Shown: positions 1 through 5,063 of the stretch, one piece after another
How the letters are laid out: every line of letters starts with the position of its first letter
Position numbering within the stretch: the stretch's first letter is position 1
NCBI GenBank assembly: GCA_003220975.1
Contig: QHTX01000110.1
Span: forward strand, 203 to 5,265
Direction: 5' to 3'
Source: Gemmatimonadota bacterium
Lineage (GTDB): Bacteria > Gemmatimonadota > Gemmatimonadetes > Gemmatimonadales > GWC2-71-9
DNA length: 5,063 bases
Made by a program: the position numbers and the translations under genes
The notes under the pieces: model-generated
Told to the model about the DNA's origin: nothing
Databases searched by the model: none
Seen by the model: the letters and a program-made list of their open reading frames with translations, nothing else

Positions 1-430
1 TGATCCCGTCGTTGTTGGCCACGGCGGGGCCGTCCGACGATGCGCTCGCGTCGAGCACGAGCCGGTCCACCGTGACGCCCGCGCCGTTGATCTCCAGCAT
101 GTCGACGACGCCGGGATTGGTCGCGAACAGCCCCGCACCCGCTACGGCGCACGTGAGCGTGATGTTCGAAGCGTTTACCACCACGTCCGTGCTGACGCCG
201 AACAACGCGCCGAGCCCGATCACCTCGCCCGGCGACGCGGCGGCGAGCGCGGCGTTCAGGCCCGCCTCGTCGGTGACGACGACGGTGGCGGGCGTGGGAC
301 AGGCCGCGGCGCCGCCCATCGAGAACGACGGCGTGGCGGCGAGCCGCGGCGCGAGCGGGCGCTGCGTGTCGGCGCAGCCCGCGTCGAACGTGGCGACGAT
401 GAGCACAGCGGCTACGGGATGAAAGCGCAT
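1..430 (-). CDS. Exported parallel beta-helix protein, 5' part only
   Basis: The minus-strand frame opens with ATG at 430-428 and stays open to the left edge (143 codons seen), so the C-terminus is missing. A GAGGAG Shine-Dalgarno lies 5 nt before the ATG and fixes the start. The N-terminus has a signal peptide with a hydrophobic core at about residues 5-15, followed by D16-A-G-C19-A. C19 suggests a lipoprotein, but Asp at -3 breaks the usual lipobox rule, so signal peptidase I cleavage after A20 is an alternative. From about residue 48 the chain alternates short beta strands and turns (VVVTDEAGLNAALAAASPGE, then VVVNASNITLTC, MLEINGAGVTVDRLVLDAS). This pattern is typical of right-handed parallel beta-helix or pectin-lyase-fold surface proteins. 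C44 and C94 could form a disulfide after export. The substrate and partner are unknown, and no catalytic site can be judged from this fragment. The opposite strand is also open here, but its translation is low-complexity Ala/Ser/Thr/Pro and looks like an antisense shadow. Confidence 0.8.
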   Translation of the reverse strand, partial: MRFHPVAAVLIVATFDAGCADTQRPLAPRLAATPSFSMGGAAACPTPATVVVTDEAGLNAALAAASPGEVIGLGALFGVSTDVVVNASNITLTCAVAGAGLFATNPGVVDMLEINGAGVTVDRLVLDASASSDGPAVANNDGI

Positions 431-658
431 AGAGTCTCCTCGCGAGGGGCCCCTGGACATTCTCCGGCGGCGGGCGGGTACGGGGGGTCTCGGGATCGGA
501 GGAGCGTCGGAAAGAGGCGCTGGAGCGAAGGCGAGAGGCCGCATGCCCGCACGCAGTCGGCCTGGCGGCGTGAAGATGTCTGCCGCTTCGGCACCCGGCA
601 ACCCCCTTCTGCAGGTCCCCTTGAATTCTGCTTGAGACCGGCGGGCGAACGTCGGCTC
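431..658. other. Divergent intergenic region
   Basis: These 228 bp separate the leftward beta-helix gene from the rightward VTT gene and should hold both promoters. Both strands are open in some frame, but the translations are Arg/Pro/Ser-rich with no recognisable domain, so I do not call a gene. A perfect 10-bp palindrome, AGGGGCCCCT, lies at 445-454 next to the ribosome binding site of the leftward gene and could be a regulator site or chance in GC-rich DNA. I found no convincing -35/-10 pair. TTGAAT at 621-626 has no matching -10 element at the right spacing. Confidence 0.5.
436..441 (-). promoter_or_regulatory. Ribosome binding site of the beta-helix gene
   Basis: The minus strand reads GAGGAG followed by 5 nt (actct) and then ATG. 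It is the clearest Shine-Dalgarno in the window. It settles the start of the leftward gene and supports the minus strand as the coding strand at the left edge. Confidence 0.7.
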
Positions 659-1207
659 ATGAACTCCGTGTTCGCCAGCGCGGTGTGGCTCTTCGGCTAC
701 GCGTTTCTCTCGAACGTGGCCTTGGCGGTCCTGCCTCACGAGCCCGTCGTCATCTGGTACGGCGCGCGCCACGGCGTCTGGCCGACCGCCCTCGTCGCGA
801 CCGCGGGAACGGTGGCCGCGGCGCTCGTCGACCACCGGCTGTTCGTGCCGCTGATCGCGCGGGCGGCGACGCGGCGGACCGGTAGGGGCACGGCATGCCG
901 TGCCCCTACGACACCACCGTGGCCGGATCGCATCTTCCGCCGCTTCCCCTTCACCGTGATCACCCTCTCGGGGCTCACGCCCCTGCCCTTCTTTCCCTTC
1001 AAGGCGCTCGCGTTCGCGACGGGCTACCCGCTCGGGAAGTACGCGGGCGCCGTCGCGGCGCGCTCGGTGCCGCGCTACGCCCTGCTCGCGTGGCTCGGCG
1101 CCAGCGTGCGGCTCCCGGTCTGGCTCTACGTCGCGTTGTTCACGCTCCTCTTGGTCCCCTCGCTCCGGGTCGTCTTGTGGCCCCGGTCGACGCGCGCCGC
1201 GAGCTGA
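659..1207 (+). CDS. VTT (SNARE-associated/DedA-like) membrane protein
   Basis: A 182-residue integral membrane protein. Hydrophobic segments lie at about residues 5-25, 41-58, 96-122, 137-150 and 152-175. The stretch GLTPLPFFPFKALAFATGYP (105-124), followed by the small-residue-rich segment ending PRYALLAWLG (138-147), matches the conserved core of the VTT/DedA superfamily (YqaA-like branch). The early PHEPVVIWYG (26-35) also fits that branch. DedA-type members are known or proposed to move lipid carriers such as undecaprenyl phosphate across the inner membrane; the substrate here is inferred only. The frame is open from about position 419, but the 80 residues before M1 are Arg-rich and lack domain features, so I choose ATG 659, although its ribosome site is weak. 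The loop at residues 75-84 is encoded by a perfect 28-bp palindrome (882-909). The stop lies inside the next gene, an overlap of 31 bp if that gene starts at GTG 1177. Exact family placement is moderately sure. Confidence 0.8.
   Translation: MNSVFASAVWLFGYAFLSNVALAVLPHEPVVIWYGARHGVWPTALVATAGTVAAALVDHRLFVPLIARAATRRTGRGTACRAPTTPPWPDRIFRRFPFTVITLSGLTPLPFFPFKALAFATGYPLGKYAGAVAARSVPRYALLAWLGASVRLPVWLYVALFTLLLVPSLRVVLWPRSTRAAS
882..909. repeat. Perfect 28-bp palindrome inside the VTT gene
   Basis: The left arm GTAGGGGCACGGCA (882-895) is followed directly by its exact reverse complement (896-909), with no spacer; symmetry ends at both outer bases. The transcript could fold as a long GC-rich hairpin. 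It is read in frame as residues 75-84 (GRGTACRAPT), in the cytoplasmic-type loop before FRRFPF, so it adds amino acids without breaking the protein. It resembles dispersed REP-like or MITE-like palindromes beginning GTAGGGGC that I recall from other bacterial genomes, but this window holds only one copy. No target-site duplication is evident. Confidence 0.75.
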
Positions 1208-1971
1208 CGTTCCTGCTCGCCGAGCCCGAGCGGCGGCTGTTGCGGGCGATCGCCATGCGGCTGCCCGCGTGGGTCACGTCGGATCTGCTGACGCTCCTAG
1301 GCGTCGTGGGAGCGCTGGGCGCCGGCGTGGCGTACGCCTTATCTGGGCTGAGCCCCGCCTGGCTCTGGGCCGCGAGCGCGCTGCTCCTCGTGAACTGGTT
1401 CGGCGACTCGCTCGACGGGACGCTCGCGCGGGTGCGCAGGGCCGAGCGGCCGCGCTACGGGTACTATCTCGACCACGTAGTGGACGCGTTCGCGACGGCC
1501 GCGATCGGCGCGGGGATCGGGCTCTCGCCTTACGTGCATCTGGCCGTGGCGCTCGCGGGGGTGGTCGCCTACCTGGTGCTATCGATAAACATCTACCTCG
1601 AGTCCCAGGTGTTCGGCGTGTTCCGGCTGAGCTATGGGCGCGTCGGCCCCACGGAGGCGCGGATGGTCCTCGTGGTCGCGAACGCGCTCCTGGCGCTCGC
1701 CGGGCCCGGCTCGGCGGTGGTGCTGATCGCCGACGGCGTGGCGGGCGCGCTCACGATCGGCATGCTCGGGATGGTAGCGCGCCGGATCCAGCGTAATCTG
1801 GCGGAGCTGGCGCGGCTCGATCCGTGCCCCGCGGGAGGGCTAGGGCGCGACCCGCACCCCGACGCGCACCTGGTCGAGCGGCACGACGTACCAGCGGTCG
1901 GTGCGCACAAGCGCGCCTATGACCGCGCCCGCGCCCGCCCCCGCGGCGATCCCGATCCCCGCGCCGCGTAG
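1177..1971 (+). CDS. CDP-alcohol phosphatidyltransferase family protein
   Basis: A 264-residue membrane enzyme if started at GTG 1177. The family signature is complete: D77-x2-D80-G81-x2-A84-R85-x9-G95-x3-D99-x3-D103. Its aspartates bind the metal ions and the CDP-alcohol, and D103 is the expected catalytic base. The family swaps CMP for an alcohol to make phospholipids such as phosphatidylglycerol phosphate, phosphatidylinositol phosphate or ether lipids; the acceptor cannot be told from the sequence. Hydrophobic helices surround the motif (about 36-56, 61-75, 104-135, 151-180). GTG 1177 is preferred because the following RELTFLLAEPERRLLRAIAM looks like the amphipathic N-terminus of relatives; TTG 1240 and ATG 1255 are alternatives. 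The frame is open back to 895, but that upstream part is an out-of-frame shadow of the VTT gene. The tail after about residue 214 is Arg/Asp/Pro-rich, unlike the family, and residues 222-264 lie antisense to the next gene. Confidence 0.87.
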   Translation: MAPVDARRELTFLLAEPERRLLRAIAMRLPAWVTSDLLTLLGVVGALGAGVAYALSGLSPAWLWAASALLLVNWFGDSLDGTLARVRRAERPRYGYYLDHVVDAFATAAIGAGIGLSPYVHLAVALAGVVAYLVLSINIYLESQVFGVFRLSYGRVGPTEARMVLVVANALLALAGPGSAVVLIADGVAGALTIGMLGMVARRIQRNLAELARLDPCPAGGLGRDPHPDAHLVERHDVPAVGAHKRAYDRARARPRGDPDPRAA

Positions 1972-2322
1972 CAGCACGTCGCCCGTGCCCTGGCGCGCGG
2001 CGACCCATACGCCCACGATCGCACCGAGGATCGCTCCCACGCCGGCGCCCTGGGGCGCCGCTGACCGCGTTCTCCGGCTCACCTCGAATCGGCGCACGAT
2101 GTCGAGCGGCACGATGAGAGTGTCCCGCGCCCCACGGGTGAGGAGCAGGCCGGCGCTGTCGCCCCCGGCGAGCGTCCACGCATCCACCACATGACCGGGC
2201 ACGAGGAGACGCACCCGGTCGCCTCGCCGCACGGCGGCCGAGTCCTGCGCAGCGAGGAGCGGCGGCAGCAGCGCCAGCACCAGGGTCAGGCCGGCCACCC
2301 GGCGGGGGTCGTTCGGGCGCAT
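1840..2322 (-). CDS. Exported glycine-zipper protein
   Basis: A 160-residue protein from ATG 2322-2320. Residues 1-25 form a signal peptide (basic MRPNDPRR, hydrophobic GLTLVLALLPPLL, cleavage likely after LLAA before Q26). The mature protein begins with a small beta domain (RRGDRVRLLVPG, then DTLIVPLDIVRRFEVSR, residues 32-83). Two Gly/Ala-rich hydrophobic stretches follow (about 92-109 and 118-139) with glycine-zipper spacing. The end, DRWYVVPLDQVRVGV (142-156), resembles the RW..VPLD ending I recall from small exported proteins of Gemmatimonadota. Glycine zippers usually insert in or lie along membranes, so an envelope role is inferred; no activity is known. An upstream ATG at 2415 would bury the signal peptide behind 31 residues and overlap the glycosylase gene, so it is rejected. 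No Shine-Dalgarno is evident. It sits 44 bp downstream of the uracil-DNA glycosylase gene on the same strand and is probably cotranscribed. Confidence 0.78.
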   Translation of the reverse strand: MRPNDPRRVAGLTLVLALLPPLLAAQDSAAVRRGDRVRLLVPGHVVDAWTLAGGDSAGLLLTRGARDTLIVPLDIVRRFEVSRRTRSAAPQGAGVGAILGAIVGVWVAARQGTGDVLLRGAGIGIAAGAGAGAVIGALVRTDRWYVVPLDQVRVGVRVAP

Positions 2323-2340
2323 CGCGGGGAGCTTAGCCCC

Positions 2341-2363
2341 GGCGCTGCTGGCGCGCCAGCGCC
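2341..2363. repeat. Inverted repeat between glycosylase and glycine-zipper genes
   Basis: GGCGCTG (2341-2347) is the reverse complement of CAGCGCC (2357-2363), with a 9-nt loop. Nested inside is a second exact palindrome, GCTGGCG/CGCCAGC (2347-2360). The two pairings share bases and cannot form together. The element lies just after the glycosylase stop and 18 bp before the next start. It has no T-tract, so I do not call it an intrinsic terminator; an mRNA processing or stability hairpin is equally possible. Confidence 0.4.
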
Positions 2364-2366
2364 GCG

Positions 2367-3056
2367 TTACGGCGGGCCCAAGAGGGTGCGCGCTCTCCGG
2401 AACACCGCATCCCACATCGCTCGCGTGAGCTTGCCCGTGTTGGTGTTCTGCCGGCTCGGATGATAGGACGCGATGACCACGGTGCCGTCAGGCAGCGTCG
2501 CCGCGCTCCCGTGCGCGAACCGGGGACGCGCCCGCGGCGCGAGCCGCTCCCACCACCCCGCCGCCTTGAGCCAGCTGTCGTGCGCGATGCGCCCGAGGGT
2601 CACGACCACCCGCACCCGCGCGAGCAGGGTGACCTCAGCGCCCAGGTACGGCCGGCAGCGGTCGAGCTCCGCGCGGCTCGCCTTGTTGCCGGGCGGGGCA
2701 CAGCGCGCGGCGGCGCTGATGTAGCAGTCCGTGAGCGTGAGGCCGTCGTCGCGCGACACCGCTTCCGGCTGGCTCGCGAAGCCGAAACGGTGGAGCGCCT
2801 CGTACAACCAGTTACCGCTCGAGTCGCCGGTGAACATCCGACCGGTGCGGTTCGCGCCGTGGGCGGCGGGCGCCAGGCCCACGATCAGTAGGCGCGCGTC
2901 AGGATCACCGAAGCCGGGGACGGGCTTGCCCCAGTAGTCCCAATCGCGGAACTCGCGCTTCTTTTCACGCGCCACGCGGCGGCAATACGCGCGCAGTCGC
3001 GGGCAGCGCTCGCACGCGACGATGGCGCGGTTGACGGCGGGGATCGAGGCGAACAT
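2367..3056 (-). CDS. udgB: Family 5 uracil-DNA glycosylase (UdgB type)
   Basis: A 229-residue, full-length iron-sulfur uracil-DNA glycosylase. Motif 1 is GLAPAAHG (60-67), followed by NRTGRMFTGD (69-78), the form seen in family 5 enzymes; family 4 has a GEAPG-type motif instead. Motif 2 is HPSRQNTNTG (199-208). Four cysteines placed as [4Fe-4S] ligands are C15 and C18 (CERC), C119 (ARCAPPGNK) and C134 (RCRPYL). Family 5 enzymes remove uracil, and in studied cases also deaminated purines such as hypoxanthine or ethenocytosine, from DNA to start base-excision repair. They lack the polar motif-1 residue that activates water in family 1, and this protein shows the same Ala-rich motif. The start at ATG 3056-3054 fits the family N-terminus, although no Shine-Dalgarno precedes it. 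High GC content makes cytosine deamination repair relevant, but the neighbour genes give no further hint. The protein is cytoplasmic, with no signal peptide. Confidence 0.95.
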   Translation of the reverse strand: MFASIPAVNRAIVACERCPRLRAYCRRVAREKKREFRDWDYWGKPVPGFGDPDARLLIVGLAPAAHGANRTGRMFTGDSSGNWLYEALHRFGFASQPEAVSRDDGLTLTDCYISAAARCAPPGNKASRAELDRCRPYLGAEVTLLARVRVVVTLGRIAHDSWLKAAGWWERLAPRARPRFAHGSAATLPDGTVVIASYHPSRQNTNTGKLTRAMWDAVFRRARTLLGPP

Positions 3057-3202
3057 GGGCGAAAATTAGGGGGCGAAGCCCGCGGGGGATTGCCCGCCGC
3101 GCAGAAACATGCAGTTTGTAGCCGGGTATTCGGGGCAGTACGGGTACCTTTGCTGACGGACCGGCGCCTGTTGCGGTGCTCCCCGTCTCCCTAGGCGTGG
3201 TC
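3057..3202. other. Divergent intergenic region with short hairpins
   Basis: These 146 bp separate the leftward glycosylase gene from the rightward lipoprotein-kinase pair and should hold both promoters. Two short inverted repeats lie on the glycosylase side: GGGC/GCCC around GAA (3071-3081) and GCGGG/CCCGC around a 6-nt loop (3082-3097). AT-richer patches (GAAAATTA at 3061-3068 and around 3105-3120) contrast with the flanking genes, as expected for promoter DNA. The frames open here give no domain-like protein. Confidence 0.5.
3145..3152 (+). promoter_or_regulatory. Possible -7 promoter element TACCTTTG
   Basis: TACCTTTG matches the TAnnTTTG -7 consensus known from Bacteroidota housekeeping promoters. 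It would place transcription about 40 nt before the lipoprotein ATG. TTTG at 3115-3118 could be the distal element, but its 26-nt separation is longer than usual. Whether Gemmatimonadota use this consensus is not established here, and a chance match is possible. Confidence 0.22.
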
Positions 3203-3604
3203 ATGCGGCCAACCCGATCTCTCGCGCCTCTCGCGCTCGCTGCCCTTGGCGGGCTCGCGATCGGTGCCTGCGGCCTCGCAGACGTCTTCCGCCCGGCAGG
3301 GCTGAAGAACGTCGTCGTCCGTTACGTCGGGGATACGGCGCTCACCGTCGGCGAGCGCCTCGCCCCGGTCGTCTCGGTCGAGGCCGATGGTGTCCCCGTA
3401 GCGCGCCCCCGGCTCCTGTTCTCCTCCTCCGACGCCACGGTCGTCGCGCTGACCCCGATCGGCGACACGCTCGTCGCTTGCCGAACGGGGCAGGTGCTCC
3501 TCACGATCCGCCTCGTCAGCTCGATGGTCTCGGACTCGGCACTGACCGCGCAGGATTCGATCTACGTTACGGGCGGAGGGCCGCCCCTGCCCACCTGTCC
3601 TTGA
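3203..3604 (+). CDS. Ig-like (Big-type) exported lipoprotein
   Basis: A 133-residue protein with an N-terminal lipoprotein signal: MRPTR, hydrophobic core LAPLALAALGGLA, then lipobox I20-G-A-C23. C23 would be lipidated and anchor the protein in the envelope. The mature part (about 36-123) looks like one bacterial Ig-like domain: VVVRYVGDTALTVGERLAP, then a short loop, then LLFSSSDATVVAL and a late GQVLLTIRLV strand, the order seen in Big_2-like folds. C93 and C132 could form a disulfide. ATG 3203 is chosen because the signal peptide begins well there, with AGGCG about 5 nt upstream; GTG 3176 would add MLPVSLGVV in front. The stop TGA (3602-3604) overlaps the TTG start of the kinase gene as TTGA, so the two are probably translated together. 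The binding partner is unknown; a role as sensor or ligand-binding partner of the kinase is only an inference from the coupling. Confidence 0.75.
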   Translation: MRPTRSLAPLALAALGGLAIGACGLADVFRPAGLKNVVVRYVGDTALTVGERLAPVVSVEADGVPVARPRLLFSSSDATVVALTPIGDTLVACRTGQVLLTIRLVSSMVSDSALTAQDSIYVTGGGPPLPTCP

Positions 3605-5063
3605 ACTGCTTCCGCTGCGGCGCGGCGATCCCGGAAGGGGCGCGGTTCTGCGCGAGCTGCGGGACCATGGCCGTGGATCCGCACGACGCCACCCTGCTCG
3701 TCGAGACTGAGCACCCCGAAGCGCTGTTCCAGCGGGTGCGCATGGTGCTCGCAGGCGAATACGAGGTCGAGCGCGAGCTGGCCCGTGGCGGGATGGGCGT
3801 GATCTTCAAGGCGACCGAGGTCGGACTGCGGCGCGCGGTGGCCCTGAAGGTGCTACCGCCGGAGCTCGGGCTCAGCGTCAAAGTCGCCGAGCGGTTCAAG
3901 CGCGAAGCGCGCATGGTGGCCGAGCTCGATCATCCCAACATTATCCCCGTGTACCGCATCGGGCAGCTGGGCGGGATTTTCTTTATCGCCATGAAGTTTA
4001 TCGAAGGCCGCTCGCTCGGCCTGATGATCGACACCCAGGGGGCCTTGCCTGTGGCCGTCGCGCTGCAGGTGCTGCGCGGCGCCACTCGCGCGCTCGCCTA
4101 CGCCCACGACCGCCATATCAACATCAAGGGTGGCAACATCCTGGTCGACCACGAGGGCCGGGTCCTGGTATCGGACTTCGGGGTCGCGCTGCGCGCGTCG
4201 GACGTGAACCTCACCGCCGACGGAACGGTGATCGGCACGCCGCCGTTCATGAGTCCCGAGCAGTGCGCCGGCCGACGCACCGGCCCGCAGAGCGACCAGT
4301 ATTCCCTCGGCATCGTCGGCTTCCAGATGCTGTGCGGCGCCGTGCCGTTCCACGCCGACACTATCGCCGGCGTGATGCAGCACCATTTCTTCACTCCCGC
4401 GCCGGACGTCCGCCAAGCGCGCGACGACGTGCCCGCCGCCCTCGCCGAAGTGTTGAACCGAACGCTCGAGAAGGATCCCGCCGCGCGCTTCTCCGCTACT
4501 CGTGACATGCTCACGGCGCTCGAGGCCATCCCCTTCTCGGAGGGCGACCGGCGCGAGAGCGAGCAAGCGCTGCGCGAGCTGGTGCAGGGCACGGCGATCG
4601 CGAAGGTACCGGCGCGCTCCCTCCCCCCGCTTCCCGAAAGCCCCACCATGCCGCTCGCGCCCGCCGTGCCTCGCAGGCGGCGGCGCCTGCCCGTCCGCGT
4701 GGGCGTGGCCGCTTCCGGCGTGCTCCTGCTCGGACTCGCCCTCGGCGTGATGCGCCTGACGGCGCGGCGCGGCGATGCGACCCCCGGTCCTCTGCCGGCT
4801 CCGGCGTCACCCCCGACCGTGCAGCCGGCCAGCCCGCCCCCGGCCGCCCAGCCGCGCGCGGCGCGGCCGCCCGGCGGCAAGCTGCGGGTGCTCACCAGTC
4901 CCTCCTACGCCGAGATCCTGATCGACGGCGACAGCGTCGGCGCGGGTAGCGCCTTCGACCTCCCGCTCGCGGTGGGCGAGCGGCGGCTCGAGGTGCGGGC
5001 GCGGGGATACAAGTCGTTCGACACGACGCTCGTCGTCACGGCGGGCAGCACGGTCACACTAGG
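3601..5063 (+). CDS. Transmembrane Ser/Thr kinase-like protein with zinc ribbon and PEGA domain; probable pseudokinase, 3' end cut off
   Basis: A total of 487 codons are seen and the end lies beyond the window. The TTG start at 3601 is supported by a zinc ribbon immediately after it: C3-x2-C6 and C17-x2-C20. ATG 3667 would delete it. The kinase domain (about 54-310) has a glycine loop ARGGMG (61-66), VALK lysine K83, helix-C E102, DFG at 192-194, SPE at 218-220, D232 and R296. The catalytic loop is abnormal: the expected HRDIKxxN reads H172-I-N174-I-K176-G-G-N179, so the catalytic Asp is Asn, the HRD Arg is Ile, and the segment after AYAH is about three residues short. This predicts little or no phosphotransfer, although ATP and metal binding residues remain. 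A basic RRRRR (358-362) precedes a single membrane helix (about 366-384), then a Pro-rich linker (392-425) and a PEGA domain (from about 427, PSYAEILIDGDSVGAG and VGERRLEVRARGYKSF). The kinase side should be cytoplasmic and PEGA outside. It probably acts in envelope signalling; the ligand is unknown. Confidence 0.88.
   Translation, partial: MNCFRCGAAIPEGARFCASCGTMAVDPHDATLLVETEHPEALFQRVRMVLAGEYEVERELARGGMGVIFKATEVGLRRAVALKVLPPELGLSVKVAERFKREARMVAELDHPNIIPVYRIGQLGGIFFIAMKFIEGRSLGLMIDTQGALPVAVALQVLRGATRALAYAHDRHINIKGGNILVDHEGRVLVSDFGVALRASDVNLTADGTVIGTPPFMSPEQCAGRRTGPQSDQYSLGIVGFQMLCGAVPFHADTIAGVMQHHFFTPAPDVRQARDDVPAALAEVLNRTLEKDPAARFSATRDMLTALEAIPFSEGDRRESEQALRELVQGTAIAKVPARSLPPLPESPTMPLAPAVPRRRRRLPVRVGVAASGVLLLGLALGVMRLTARRGDATPGPLPAPASPPTVQPASPPPAAQPRAARPPGGKLRVLTSPSYAEILIDGDSVGAGSAFDLPLAVGERRLEVRARGYKSFDTTLVVTAGSTVTL

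Noticed and set aside
12..422. Plus-strand open frame of 136 codons at the left edge
   Set aside because: Low-complexity Ala/Ser/Thr/Pro translation without a domain. The opposite strand has a ribosome site, a signal peptide and beta-helix sequence.
419..658. Upstream extension of the VTT gene by 80 codons
   Set aside because: The added part is Arg/Ser/Gly-rich, overlaps the leftward gene start and the intergenic palindrome, and precedes a natural hydrophobic N-terminus at ATG 659.
895..1176. Upstream part of the phosphotransferase frame, starting with an ATG inside the palindrome
   Set aside because: It is an alternate-frame reading of the VTT gene, rich in Arg, Pro and Leu, with no family similarity before about 1200.
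1751..2194. Open frames in other phases across the glycine-zipper gene
   Set aside because: Arg/Ala/Pro-rich shadows. The chosen frame has a signal peptide and zipper pattern.
2341..2363. Intrinsic terminator after the glycosylase gene
   Set aside because: The stem is followed by no T-run on either strand.
2323..2415. Earlier start at 2415 for the glycine-zipper protein
   Set aside because: It would put 31 polar residues before a clear signal peptide and overlap the glycosylase gene.
2965..3204. Small minus-strand frame of 79 codons over the divergent gap
   Set aside because: It overlaps the glycosylase N-terminus in another frame and shows no domain or ribosome site.
3853..4895. Long minus-strand open frames of 237 and 265 codons opposite the kinase
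   Set aside because: They lie antisense to unmistakable kinase motifs. Long shadow frames are expected at this GC content.

Overview
The window is very GC-rich (roughly 70 percent by eye) and carries parts of seven genes. The mix suggests an environmental member of the Gemmatimonadota. It includes a small secreted glycine-zipper protein with an RW..VPLD tail, a Ser/Thr kinase with a zinc-ribbon N-terminus, a transmembrane helix and a PEGA domain, an Ig-like lipoprotein, and a VTT membrane protein beside a CDP-alcohol phosphotransferase. This assignment rests on remembered family resemblance and was not checked by a search.

Layout: (1) 1-430, minus: 5' part of an exported parallel beta-helix protein that continues beyond the left edge. 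(2) 431-658: divergent intergenic stretch. (3) 659-1207, plus: VTT/DedA-like membrane protein carrying a perfect 28-bp palindrome inside its reading frame. (4) 1177-1971, plus: CDP-alcohol phosphatidyltransferase overlapping the end of gene 3. (5) 1840-2322, minus: exported glycine-zipper protein, running convergently into gene 4 with a 132-bp overlap. (6) 2367-3056, minus: family 5 (UdgB-type) uracil-DNA glycosylase, 44 bp upstream of gene 5 and probably cotranscribed with it. (7) 3057-3202: divergent intergenic region. (8) 3203-3604, plus: Ig-like lipoprotein. (9) 3601-5063, plus: kinase-like receptor starting at a TTG that overlaps the lipoprotein stop, cut by the right edge.

Three pairs look functionally or transcriptionally linked. 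Genes 3 and 4 are both membrane-lipid type proteins. Genes 6 and 5 are a DNA-repair enzyme followed by an envelope protein, with no obvious shared job. Genes 8 and 9 are an exported Ig-like lipoprotein translationally coupled to a transmembrane kinase-like protein with an extracytoplasmic PEGA domain.

The two most unusual signals are the degenerate catalytic loop of the kinase (HRD reads HIN and the loop is about three residues short, although the other kinase motifs are intact) and the 28-bp palindrome placed in frame in the VTT gene. I saw no CRISPR array, transposase, tRNA, rRNA or clear defence system. Most of the window is ordinary chromosomal content and does not form one new system.
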